From: an uncultured delta proteobacterium
GTDB lineage: Bacteria; RBG-13-61-14; DRUE01
Length of the DNA: 11,132 nucleotides
Direction: 5' to 3'
Assembly: GCA_903930515.1 (NCBI GenBank)
Contig: CAIYYW010000378.1
Span: 1 to 11,132 of the forward strand
Both the position numbers and the translations under genes were made by a program. Below are positions 1 to 6,925 of the stretch, in pieces. Each line of letters begins with the position of its first letter. Position 1 is the stretch's first letter. The notes beneath the pieces were generated by a model, which searched no databases, was not told the DNA's origin, and saw nothing but the letters and a program-made list of their open reading frames with translations.

Positions 1-102
1 AGTGTATCAAAGCGGAAATTCCTGTCAACCCACAGCACAGCTATATTGAGCAGTGCTTATGCCTTCAGTGTATCAAAGCGGAAATTCCTGTCAACCCACA
101 GC
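1..102 (-). CRISPR. End of a CRISPR array, type II-C-like repeat
   Basis: Two identical 36-base copies occupy 1-36 and 67-102 and are separated by a unique 30-base spacer at 37-66. The 36/30 geometry is the usual one for type II arrays. Read on the minus strand, each repeat starts GCTGTGGG and ends CCGCTTTGATACACT. From memory, this 3' half closely resembles the type II-C repeat used with Geobacillus Cas9 (ending in ATCGCTGTGGTATAAT), which sets the likely orientation: leftward transcription with the repeat starting in G. The first copy touches the window edge, so more repeats probably lie outside. No cas gene is in the window. With only two copies visible, a plain direct duplication cannot be excluded, but the exact identity, spacing and repeat likeness favour CRISPR. 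Confidence 0.7.
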
Positions 103-242
103 GTTTTAAAAGAATTGGGAATCACTTTAGCGTGTTGCGAGCAAGGTTATTCAGCCGCAGCGAGCAACACGCTTTAAAATTGCAGTCATTGGGCTAGCCT
201 TCGTCTCGCCCGTACGCGGTGAAAGCTTGATTTGTTCTCAGG

Positions 243-264
243 TCCCGCTTTTAGGCGGGATTTC
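243..264 (+). terminator. Rho-independent-like terminator
   Basis: TCCCGC at 243-248 and GCGGGA at 255-260 form a 6-bp GC-rich stem with the loop TTTTAG, followed by TTTC on the plus strand. It would end rightward transcripts coming from the array flank. On the minus strand no T run follows, so it is a poor terminator for the leftward gene that ends at 286. The short T run keeps confidence modest. Confidence 0.4.
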
Positions 265-267
265 TGC

Positions 268-284
268 GCCCGGTGTGGCCGGGC
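268..284 (-). terminator. GC-rich hairpin just after the FG-GAP gene
   Basis: GCCCGG (268-273) and CCGGGC (279-284) form a 6-bp stem with a 5-base loop, one base beyond the stop codon of the minus-strand gene. No T run follows in the minus direction, so it may protect the 3' end or slow polymerase rather than act as a classic terminator. Confidence 0.3.
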
Positions 285-285
285 C

Positions 286-1827
286 TCACCAATTTCCCTG
301 ATTGACCAGGACCCGGAATTCTCCCCGGCGGTCGGGGTCCTGCTGATATACCAGGATGATGTCGGCCATATTGTCGTTGTTTAAGTCTTCCACCAGGGGA
401 ATGAGCGAGGTGGGCACCTGGATGATTTCCTGGCGGTTGGTTCGTTTGGCCATTTTGTCCTTGATCACCACTTGCAGTTCCTGCTCTCCCTTTCCCAGCA
501 ACATATCGTCAATGCCGTCTCCGTTGAAATCTCCAAAGGGGGTTGGGAACCCTCCGATCAATTTTCCTTCTCCGAAGTTAATATGGATAGAGGCCTGGTC
601 AATGGTTGTTGGCTGGTCGGGGATGGAATGATTGCTGGAAAGGTAGTATTGGAAATTAAAGGGGAAGTTGTTGGTGATCAGGACCTGGGCCGCGGAGACC
701 ACTCCGATCTGGATTGAGGGCATAATCAGGTCCGGGCTTTTGTCCGCGTTGACATCCCGGATAAAAGGCCCGATCACCCAGGAGGTTAGATTCCAGAGCC
801 GGCCGGGTTTGAGGTTTTTGCCCGAATCCACCCAATTATCTTTGCCGAAAAATATTTTCAATTCCGCCTTCTGGTTGAAGAATCCGCCGTGCTGATAATT
901 GCTGATCAGGTCGGCCTTGCCGTCATCGTCCAGGTCCGCGACCTGGATGGTCAGTTGTCCGCGGTTGCGGATTTTTTCCGTGGGATCGCTGAACGGCAGA
1001 TAGATCTTATAAGCGGGTTTCTCGCTATAGATACCGTCGTCGTTCAATTTATAAATCCAGAGGTTCTCCTCATTAAGCACGAACAGCTCGGGCTTGCCAT
1101 CCCCCTCCTGGTCGGCGATGTAAATGCTCGGGGTCTGGTAATGCACGCTGACCTCGCCGTGGGGAAAGATTTTCCGGAGCGGGGTGATTGAGAAATACTT
1201 GGTGTTGATGGGGAAGTCCAGGGTTGACTGCACCCACTTGTCTCCCTGGAAGTAAAACAGGTCGGAATCAAACAACTGGTAGATCATAATTTCGTTCAGG
1301 CCGTCGCGGTTCCAGTCATAAAGGAAGTCGTAATAGAGCAGCCGGTCGGGGTCTGAAATCTGGATCAGCTGGTTGGAGAACTTGATCAGGGGGAGCGGGC
1401 CTTCCAGGGTCTTGTTGACAAACCGGTAATAATCCGCGCTGTTCCGGCTCAGCGCCACGATCACCTGGCCCGGCTCGCCCGGAATGGCTCCGAAATCATA
1501 AAGGGTATAGCGCTGCGGTATTTCCACTTCCAGCCGTTGCTCAGCCTGATATTTACAGCCCGGGCTGGCCCAGTAAACGCTGATATACCTGCGGTTGGTT
1601 CCGCCCGGGGGATTGTTGTGATGGGTGACGATCAACTCCTTGGTTCCGTCTCCGTCCAGGTCCGCGGGGATCACATCTTCAATCTGCCCCTTGACTTTGA
1701 ACTGGCTCAACTGGAAATGGATCGGCGCCGGGGCCGGGGTCTGCGCCGGGGCCGGCGTTTGAGTCTTGGCCTGGCTATGGATCAGGGCGGGAACGATAAA
1801 AAGCAGAAGCATTTTCCAAGCTTTCAT
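286..1827 (-). CDS. Exported FG-GAP/VCBS-repeat beta-propeller protein
   Basis: The 513-aa protein begins with a Sec signal (K2, K5, then the hydrophobic run LLLFIVPALI, probable cleavage near HSQA at 17-20). A Pro/Ala/Thr/Gln-rich linker covers about 21-36. Seven Ca2+-loop-like motifs follow: DLDGDG (56), DWNRDG (171), DQEGDG (239), DLDDDG (298), DVNADK (358), DFNGDG (433) and DLNNDN (481), each followed by a hydrophobic strand. This is the FG-GAP/VCBS pattern of integrin-alpha-type propellers, and seven motifs suit a seven-bladed fold. The loops at 358 and 481 lack the final Gly. No enzyme domain or membrane anchor is seen, so it is probably an extracytoplasmic binding or surface protein of unknown ligand. 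The start is supported by GGAGG at 1838-1842, 10 bases upstream. It is transcribed away from the dodecin gene. Confidence 0.87.
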   Translation of the reverse strand: MKAWKMLLLFIVPALIHSQAKTQTPAPAQTPAPAPIHFQLSQFKVKGQIEDVIPADLDGDGTKELIVTHHNNPPGGTNRRYISVYWASPGCKYQAEQRLEVEIPQRYTLYDFGAIPGEPGQVIVALSRNSADYYRFVNKTLEGPLPLIKFSNQLIQISDPDRLLYYDFLYDWNRDGLNEIMIYQLFDSDLFYFQGDKWVQSTLDFPINTKYFSITPLRKIFPHGEVSVHYQTPSIYIADQEGDGKPELFVLNEENLWIYKLNDDGIYSEKPAYKIYLPFSDPTEKIRNRGQLTIQVADLDDDGKADLISNYQHGGFFNQKAELKIFFGKDNWVDSGKNLKPGRLWNLTSWVIGPFIRDVNADKSPDLIMPSIQIGVVSAAQVLITNNFPFNFQYYLSSNHSIPDQPTTIDQASIHINFGEGKLIGGFPTPFGDFNGDGIDDMLLGKGEQELQVVIKDKMAKRTNRQEIIQVPTSLIPLVEDLNNDNMADIILVYQQDPDRRGEFRVLVNQGNW

Positions 1828-1988
1828 TATTCAAAATCCTCCATTATTGAAATTGCGACGCTAAGGATTACTCGGGAGAGATGATAAATCCAAACCCCCT
1901 TTTTATCAATCCTCCGTCGCCGCGGCCTTGGTTTCTCCCCGGGGATGGGTCAAATCCCGGCCTGGTTTTGCGCCCGGGCGGCGGATAG

Positions 1989-2018
1989 TTGAAAAGGAAT
2001 TAAAACTATGCTAATAAT
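1989..2018 (+). promoter_or_regulatory. Sigma70-like promoter for the dodecin gene
   Basis: TTGAAA (1989-1994) and AATAAT (2013-2018) each match five of six consensus bases and are 18 bases apart. Transcription would begin near 2025 and leave a leader of about 80 bases. That leader holds an inverted repeat, CTGAAAT (2036-2042) with ATTTCAG (2068-2074), ahead of the ribosome site. The rest of the divergent gap (1828-2105) shows no gene and no clear promoter for the leftward gene. Confidence 0.42.
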
Positions 2019-2105
2019 CTTTTGTAATAAGCAGGCTGAAATCAACGGCTCAACGGGCAGGTTGAAAATTTCAGTCTAAAAAATTTTAAGAGGAGGAATT
2101 CTAAG

Positions 2106-2321
2106 ATGGCAGACAGTACTTACAAAATCATTGAACTGGTGGGCACCAGCGAGAAATCCTTTGAGGATGCCGCCAAGACCGCAGTCAACGCCGCGGCCAA
2201 AAACCTGAAGGACCTGAGAGTGGCCGAGATCACTCAACTGGATCTCAAACTGGAGAACGGCAAGGTCACCGCTTATCGCGCCCGGGTCAAGGTCTCGTTC
2301 AAGTTTCACGAGAAAAAATAA
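2106..2321 (+). CDS. Dodecin-family protein, calcium-dodecin-like variant
   Basis: The 71-aa protein has the dodecin layout of strand-helix-strand-strand: YKIIELVGTS (6-15), a helix over about 17-34, then LRVAEI (37-42) and the final strand VKVSFKF (61-67). Dodecins are small dodecameric shells that store flavin. Flavin dodecins have a Trp that stacks on the flavin ring (motif LRWFEV) and a Gln on the following strand (YQV). Here these positions are Val39 and Arg58. From memory, the LRVA and YR pattern resembles mycobacterial Rv0379, described as a calcium dodecin. The family call is firm; the ligand is open. A strong GAGGAGG ribosome site lies about 10 bases upstream (near 2091-2097). The next gene starts 181 bases on, so it is probably a single-gene unit. 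Confidence 0.92.
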   Translation: MADSTYKIIELVGTSEKSFEDAAKTAVNAAAKNLKDLRVAEITQLDLKLENGKVTAYRARVKVSFKFHEKK

Positions 2322-2502
2322 GACCAGTCGCGGGTTGAGTCCCTGAGCCGGGGCCGGTTCCGCCTATCGGCCGGATTGGCAGGCCTGATCAAAATCATGA
2401 TCGGGTTAAAGGGAAGGGAGTGGGCGGGGACCGTCAGTTGGGGAGAGACGCGCCGGGACTTGACCGGGATCGGGATCAATCCTAGGATTCGGTGGATTTA
2501 AA
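2322..2502 (+). promoter_or_regulatory. Gap before the symporter, with a possible promoter
   Basis: TTGACC (2460-2465) and TAGGAT (2483-2488) are 17 bases apart and match the sigma70 consensus at five and four positions. A start near 2495 would leave a leader of only about 8 bases before the ATG at 2503, so translation would be almost leaderless. The only Shine-Dalgarno-like bases are GGTGG at 2491-2495. A 5-bp GC stem (GGCCG 2352-2356, CGGCC 2368-2372) lies after the dodecin gene but has no T run. Confidence 0.28.
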
Positions 2503-4122
2503 ATGGCCTTAGCCAGAATAGATATTTTCATCATCGTAGTCTATATGATCGGGATTATGATCCTGGGCACATACTTTTCCAAGTATGTCTCCAAATCCGA
2601 TGATTTTTATATCGCCGGCAGGACTCTTCCCTGGTGGGCGATCGGGATGAGCCTGGTCGCGACCGACATCAGCGCCCTGGATTTCATCGCGGCTTCCGGC
2701 CAGGGTTACAAATGGGGGATCGTGGTCGCCAACTTTGACTGGATCGGATGCCTGCCTCCGATGATCCTGGGAGCCTTCTTCATCGTGCCCTTTTACTGGA
2801 GGGCCGGGGTTTACACCATCCCCGAATATTTGGGACTGCGCTTCAACCCGGGCGTGCGCGGAATTCAAGGCGTGCTCTGGGGAGCGTTCCTCGCCTGCAT
2901 CCTGGGCGCGCTCTACTGGGCCACCGGCTTGATGATGGTGGAGTTTTTGCCCTTGCCCGACGACCTGCTGGGGGGGACCGTCAAGACCGCGCTGAACTTT
3001 ATGCTTTCCTTTTACGGATGCGCGGACGGAAACAACTGGCAGATTATGGCCTGGGTGATCCTGATCGCGGTCACGGTCGGGATTTATTGCTATGCCGGCG
3101 GACTCTCCGCGGTGGTGGTGACCGATGTGGCTCAACTGGTGATTATGTATATCGGGGGCGTGGCCATCATCGTTCTGGGGATGATCCGGGTGGGCGGCCT
3201 GCATTCAATGATGGACAAAATTTACGCGCTCGGCCCCCAGTTCCAGAACCATTTCCGGTTGTTCCTGCCCGCGGATTCGCCTTCGCCCTATCCCTGGCAC
3301 GGGATTTTGTTCGGCCTGGCCTTTGTGCTCGCGCCCGCTTACTGGCTCGGCAACCAGGCCATTGTCCAGCGAAACCTCGGCGCCAAGTCCGAATGGGACA
3401 CCAAGGCCGGGATGATCTGGGGATCATTCCTTCACGCCCTGATCCCGATTATGGTGACTTTTCCGGGATTGATCGCGCTCGCGCTATATCCGGGAGAAAA
3501 ATCCGGCGATGTGGCTTTTCCCAGGCTGATCCATAAATTGCTCCCGCCCGGTCTCACCGGCCTGATCTTTGCCGTGCTGCTCGCGGCCCTGATGAGCACT
3601 GCGGCCTCCAACCTCAACTCCGCGGCCACCATCTGGATGAAGGACATCTATCAGGCATTCCTTCACCGCACCGCCTCGGACAAACATTACCTGAATGTCG
3701 GACGGATCCTGACCGTAATCTTCGTGGTGTTCGGAATTTTTTTCGCGCCGATTGTCACCAAATACAGCGGTCTCTATATCGCGATCCAGTCCTTCCTGAC
3801 CTTCATCCAGGGGCCGAACCTGGCCCTGATCCTGCTCGGGATCCTCTGGACCAGAGCCACCGGCTGGGGCGGACTCGCCGGGTTGATCGCCGGACTCGCC
3901 ATCAGCATTTCTATGTTCATCTTCAAGAGCCATATTTTCACCCGCGAAGAGCCGTTCCTGTTCATCGCCTGGTGGAGCTTCTTCGGCTCCGCCCTGGTCA
4001 TCATCATTGTCAGCCTGCTCACAAAACCGGAGCCCCGGGAAAAATTGCTCGGCCTGGTCTGGAAATACGCGGACAAGGATAAATTCCTGCAGGACGCCCT
4101 GAAGGAGCGGGCGGGGAAATGA
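2503..4122 (+). CDS. Sodium:solute symporter family (SSS, TC 2.A.21) permease
   Basis: The 539-aa integral membrane protein has roughly 13-14 hydrophobic segments, the normal size for this LeuT-fold family, which moves a solute into the cell with Na+. Family landmarks are the first helix followed by FYIAGRTLPWW (35-45) and SLVATDIS (50-57), then YAGGLSAVVVTDVAQ (197-211), QAIVQRNLGAKS (285-296), and LMSTAASNLNSA (363-374) in the helix that carries the Na2 site. Ser365/Thr366 fall where the vSGLT Na2 serines are expected (inference). The short charged tail at 510-539 is cytoplasmic. The sequence is most like the sugar-type (SGLT) branch, but the substrate cannot be read from it. The start is the first in-frame ATG before helix 1, with a weak ribosome site. 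The stop overlaps the next gene by 4 bases, so it heads a cluster of four genes. Confidence 0.94.
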   Translation: MALARIDIFIIVVYMIGIMILGTYFSKYVSKSDDFYIAGRTLPWWAIGMSLVATDISALDFIAASGQGYKWGIVVANFDWIGCLPPMILGAFFIVPFYWRAGVYTIPEYLGLRFNPGVRGIQGVLWGAFLACILGALYWATGLMMVEFLPLPDDLLGGTVKTALNFMLSFYGCADGNNWQIMAWVILIAVTVGIYCYAGGLSAVVVTDVAQLVIMYIGGVAIIVLGMIRVGGLHSMMDKIYALGPQFQNHFRLFLPADSPSPYPWHGILFGLAFVLAPAYWLGNQAIVQRNLGAKSEWDTKAGMIWGSFLHALIPIMVTFPGLIALALYPGEKSGDVAFPRLIHKLLPPGLTGLIFAVLLAALMSTAASNLNSAATIWMKDIYQAFLHRTASDKHYLNVGRILTVIFVVFGIFFAPIVTKYSGLYIAIQSFLTFIQGPNLALILLGILWTRATGWGGLAGLIAGLAISISMFIFKSHIFTREEPFLFIAWWSFFGSALVIIIVSLLTKPEPREKLLGLVWKYADKDKFLQDALKERAGK

Positions 4123-4427
4123 GCGGATTGATTTTAAAAATCCTCTCCGGAGCGCTCGCGCTCCCGTTGCTCCAGGCAGAGGGACAGCAAGTGGTTTGGC
4201 CATTCCTTCAGATCGGCAATTTTGTGGAAGGAATTTTTGTGGCCATCCCTTATTGGGGACTCAAGCTGTTCATCAGCGTCTTTTTCATCGGCCTTGCCAT
4301 AACCCCGTTTTTCCTGCCCAAGGAATATATTTATCTCGGAGCCGGCGATCGGAAACGATGGAAAGACATCCGGTTTTGGGCCTTGGCGGCCGCGCTTTCC
4401 GAGCTGGTCGTCTATCTTTATTTTTAG
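4119..4427 (+). CDS. Small membrane protein (102 aa), possible symporter accessory
   Basis: I do not recognise a family. The ATG lies inside the symporter stop region (ATGA overlap), which usually means translational coupling. Residues 3-20 are hydrophobic and signal- or anchor-like. A long hydrophobic stretch spans about 36-66, then comes a basic patch (GDRKRWKD, 76-83) and a last hydrophobic segment at 86-102 that reaches the C terminus. Two or three membrane helices are therefore likely. Some SSS transporters are encoded next to a small membrane partner (for example DUF485 or DUF997 proteins), and this position fits such a role, but no sequence motif of those families is evident. An AAGGAG-like site lies about 11 bases before the start, within the end of the symporter gene. 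Confidence 0.78.
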   Translation: MSGLILKILSGALALPLLQAEGQQVVWPFLQIGNFVEGIFVAIPYWGLKLFISVFFIGLAITPFFLPKEYIYLGAGDRKRWKDIRFWALAAALSELVVYLYF

Positions 4428-4435
4428 GGAAGGAA

Positions 4436-4666
4436 ATGGAAGAGCAAGAAAAAAAACCTCAGTTTGAAGCCCTGGTCCCGCTCGGAATATTCCTGATGTT
4501 CTTCGGGGCCGTCATTACCTATGCCGCCACCATCCCCACCGACCGCATAGACAAACTGGTCAACTTCATCTGCGGGCTGGCTTTCCTGGCCTGGGGGGGC
4601 GCCTGGTTCTATGTGGGCTGGAGAAGGACCCGGAAAGAAAAACCACCTAAGAATGAAAAGCTTTAA
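4436..4666 (+). CDS. Two-helix mini membrane protein (76 aa)
   Basis: The frame is open further upstream, but that part overlaps the 102-aa gene in another frame. ATG at 4436, preceded by GGGAAGG at 4427-4433 and only 8 bases after the preceding stop, is the natural start. The protein has a charged N terminus (EEQEKK), helix one at about 13-31, a short loop TIPTDRID, helix two at about 42-61 and a very basic tail (RRTRKEKPPK). By the positive-inside rule both ends face the cytoplasm. No family is recognised. Its place between the other small genes of this cluster suggests a role with the symporter. Its 3' end overlaps the next gene by 14 bases. Confidence 0.75.
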   Translation: MEEQEKKPQFEALVPLGIFLMFFGAVITYAATIPTDRIDKLVNFICGLAFLAWGGAWFYVGWRRTRKEKPPKNEKL

Positions 4667-5195
4667 GCCCCGGGTCTCCGAGAAAGAGGCCCTGGACCAT
4701 CTAACTTTACACGGCAGAATTTTCAGATCTAAAAAAACCGTCCCCTACCGGATGGAGTTGATATATCTCCCCTATTACTTCTTTGAGATCCGGGTCAAAA
4801 ATAAAAAAGGAGTTGAGCGGGGATTCTTCGCCGCGATTGACGCCACCCTGGGCGGGTTCTCGCTGGTGGAAAAGGAAGTGATGCAACCCGATACCATCAA
4901 CGAGATAGAGTTCCAGCCTAAAATTTCCCTGGAAGAAGCCCAGGAATCCCTGGGAAAAGAAGTCAGATGGTTTTTGGTCAGCAAATCAATGCAGAGGCGG
5001 GAAAAATATCTGTTCCTCCACGCCGAACCCGGAGAACTCGCCTTCTTTCCCTACTGGGTCGGATACTATCATAACAAAGCCGGCGCCTGGGAATTCCTCG
5101 GTCTGGACGCCGTCTCCGGAATCCTCCAGGGAGGACCCGGCAGACGCCTCTTTATCCACGCCTTTGCCGAATCGCGCGTGAAAATAAATCCTTAA
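4653..5195 (+). CDS. Duplicated-domain protein of unknown function (180 aa)
   Basis: No signal peptide or membrane helix is seen, so a cytoplasmic protein is likely. It consists of two related units. Unit one (about 8-78) begins VSEKEAL and contains ELIYLPYYFFE, NKKG and IDATLGG. Unit two (about 91-165) begins ISLEEAQ and contains ELAFFPYWVGYY, NKAG and LDAVSG. The shared pattern is EL, three residues, PY, then NKxG, then DAxxG, with mainly beta-type residues between. ATG at 4653 was chosen because it starts just before the first unit and overlaps the previous gene by only 14 bases. An in-frame start at 4611 would add 14 residues that duplicate coding sequence of the previous gene and look non-native. 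The ribosome site is weak, so coupling to the gene before it is likely. Its function is unknown; its position suggests a soluble partner of the symporter cluster. Confidence 0.8.
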   Translation: MKSFKPRVSEKEALDHLTLHGRIFRSKKTVPYRMELIYLPYYFFEIRVKNKKGVERGFFAAIDATLGGFSLVEKEVMQPDTINEIEFQPKISLEEAQESLGKEVRWFLVSKSMQRREKYLFLHAEPGELAFFPYWVGYYHNKAGAWEFLGLDAVSGILQGGPGRRLFIHAFAESRVKINP

Positions 5196-5343
5196 ATTTT
5201 CAGCCGCAACGACCGCGGTAACTTAAAAATCCTGGCGTTATTTTTTTGCGCTTGCGGGTGTTGCCGGTCTATGGCAAGCTGATTTATGGAAAAAAGCCGC
5301 TGAAAAATTTACGATTTTTTATTTCATTTGAGGAGGAAGGATT

Positions 5344-6864
5344 ATGAAACAGACGATCAAGGATCTGTTGATAGAGCGGGAAGCCAGGCTCAAGAATAAG
5401 ACCTTTATCTTCTGGGAAAACGATGAGGTCAGCTACTCTAAATTGCTGGACACGGCTCGGCGGATCGGCTCCAGCCTTGCCGGCAAGGGACTCAACCGGG
5501 ACGACAAGGTCTGTATCTGGCTTCAGAACCGGCCGGAGTTCACTTACCTGATGTTCGGGTGCGCCTTTTCCGGGACCGTGCTGGTTCCCATCAACACCCA
5601 GTTCAAGGCCGAGGAGGCGCAATATATTATTGATAATTCCGAGGCAAAACTGCTCATCACCCAGCCCGAGTTCTATGAGATGGCGGCAAAGATAAAGCCC
5701 AACTGCCCCAAGCTGAAGGAGATCGTGGTGGTTGACCAGGCGCCCTCGGGGACCACGCCCTTCTCGGAGTTGTATAATCCGGCTCAGTCGGTGGACCGCG
5801 AGATTTCGGAGCAGGACATCGCCAGCATCATTTATACCTCAGGCACCACCGGCTATCCCAAGGGAGTCCTGCTTACCCAGAAGAACTATCTGGTCAACGC
5901 CAGCCAGATTGCGCAAGCCGCAAAGATGACCGAGGCGGACCGATTTATGTGCATCCTGCCCCTGTTCCATGTCAACGGCCAGCTGGTCACCGTGCTGGCG
6001 CCGCTCTATGCCGGCGCGAAGATGATCCTGACCAAAGGCTTTTCTCCCAAGGACTTCCTCGCCCGGCTCGCCCGCTACCAGGCAACCGCCTTCTCCGGCG
6101 TGCCCACTGTTTATGCCATCCTGAATAACCAGCCCGATGCCGAAAAATACGACCTCTCCAGCCTCCGATTCTGCATCTGCGGCGCCGCGCCTATGCCGGT
6201 GGAGGTCTTTGAAACCTTTGAGCGCAAATACAAAGCCTTCATCCTGGAAGGATACGGCTTGTCCGAAGGCACTTGCGCCAGCTCCCTCAATCCTCTTGAC
6301 GGCACTCGCAAGATCGGCTCCATCGGCACCCCCCTCAAAGGACAGGAGATGAGGATCGTGGACGACAAAGACCAGGAGGCTGCGAGAGGATCAGTGGGGG
6401 AGATCGTGGTCCGGGGAGAGAATGTGATGAAGGGCTATTACCGGAACCAGCAGGCAACCGAGGATACCTTGAAAGGGGGCTGGCTCCATACCGGGGACCT
6501 CGGGTATCAGGACCCGGACGGATACTTCTTCATTGTGGGCCGGAAAAAGGAAATGATCATCCGGGGCGGCGAGAACATTTATCCCAAGGAGATTGAAGAA
6601 GTGTTGTATAAGCATCCCGGAGTTTTGGACGCCGCAGTGGTCGGTCTGCCCGATAAGGTCTGGGGAGAGGAGGTCGGGGCGTTCATTGTCCCGAAGCCGG
6701 GACAGACTCTGACCGAGCCGGAACTGATTGAATACTGCAAGGCACGGATCGCCAATTACAAGTGCCCGCGGCGGGTATTCTTCCGCGAGGAATTGCCCAA
6801 GACCGCCACCGGCAAAATCCAGAAACGCAAAATCCTGGAACAATATCTGGCGGATAAAAAATAA
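5344..6864 (+). CDS. Acyl-CoA synthetase, AMP-forming (FadD-like)
   Basis: The 506-aa protein is a class I adenylate-forming enzyme of normal family length. It would activate a carboxylic acid with ATP to an acyl-AMP and pass it to coenzyme A. All core motifs are present: the phosphate loop YTSGTTGYPKG (164-174), LPLFHVNG (205-212), EGYGLSEG (302-309), GWLHTGDLG (379-387), the hinge region GRKKEMIIRGGENIYP (399-414) and the catalytic lysine Lys491 in PKTATGKIQKR. Sequence style suggests a medium- or long-chain fatty acid, or a ring acid; the chain length cannot be read. It is soluble. A very strong GAGGAGGAAGG site precedes the ATG. It is 148 bases from the symporter cluster and convergent with the next gene. 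Nothing appears broken. Confidence 0.93.
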   Translation: MKQTIKDLLIEREARLKNKTFIFWENDEVSYSKLLDTARRIGSSLAGKGLNRDDKVCIWLQNRPEFTYLMFGCAFSGTVLVPINTQFKAEEAQYIIDNSEAKLLITQPEFYEMAAKIKPNCPKLKEIVVVDQAPSGTTPFSELYNPAQSVDREISEQDIASIIYTSGTTGYPKGVLLTQKNYLVNASQIAQAAKMTEADRFMCILPLFHVNGQLVTVLAPLYAGAKMILTKGFSPKDFLARLARYQATAFSGVPTVYAILNNQPDAEKYDLSSLRFCICGAAPMPVEVFETFERKYKAFILEGYGLSEGTCASSLNPLDGTRKIGSIGTPLKGQEMRIVDDKDQEAARGSVGEIVVRGENVMKGYYRNQQATEDTLKGGWLHTGDLGYQDPDGYFFIVGRKKEMIIRGGENIYPKEIEEVLYKHPGVLDAAVVGLPDKVWGEEVGAFIVPKPGQTLTEPELIEYCKARIANYKCPRRVFFREELPKTATGKIQKRKILEQYLADKK

Positions 6865-6925
6865 GCGGCCGACGCGCAACCATCCATGATTTGCTTTTCA
6901 TTCGGTGCGCCCTGACTGAATATTA

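Larger units (their letters stand above)
103..285 (+). ncRNA. Possible structured RNA beside the CRISPR array (tentative)
   Basis: No gene is seen here. A perfect 10-bp inverted repeat (AGCGTGTTGC at 129-138, GCAACACGCT at 164-173) encloses a loop that holds a further short GGUU/AGCC stem. TTTTAAAA-type blocks lie on both sides. Further right are the palindrome GGCTAGCC (near 190) and a terminator-like stem at 243-260. If the array is read leftward, a rightward tracrRNA would be expected nearby. The stretch at 176-187 is complementary to an inner part of the repeat at 10 of 12 positions, but pairing with the first bases of the repeat is poor. This is therefore a candidate only; it could equally be the array leader or unrelated intergenic structure. 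Confidence 0.22.

Noticed and set aside
2509-3204. 231-codon minus-strand frame inside the symporter gene
   Set aside because: It is rich in Asp, His, Gly and Pro, typical of the reverse of a G+C-rich membrane gene; the plus-strand product is clearly an SSS permease.
4196-4435. Longer upstream version of the 76-aa gene
   Set aside because: The extra part overlaps the 102-aa membrane gene in another frame and looks non-native; ATG at 4436 has its own ribosome site.
5193-5311. Inverted repeat TAAATTTTCAGC (5193-5204) with GCTGAAAAATTTA (5299-5311)
   Set aside because: One base is bulged, the arms are A+T-rich and about 95 bases apart; chance is a sufficient explanation.
6865-6925. Possible shared terminator between the convergent ligase and DUF362 genes
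   Set aside because: The only stem (GCGCAACC with GGTGCGC) has a bulge and a loop of more than 20 bases, without a T run.
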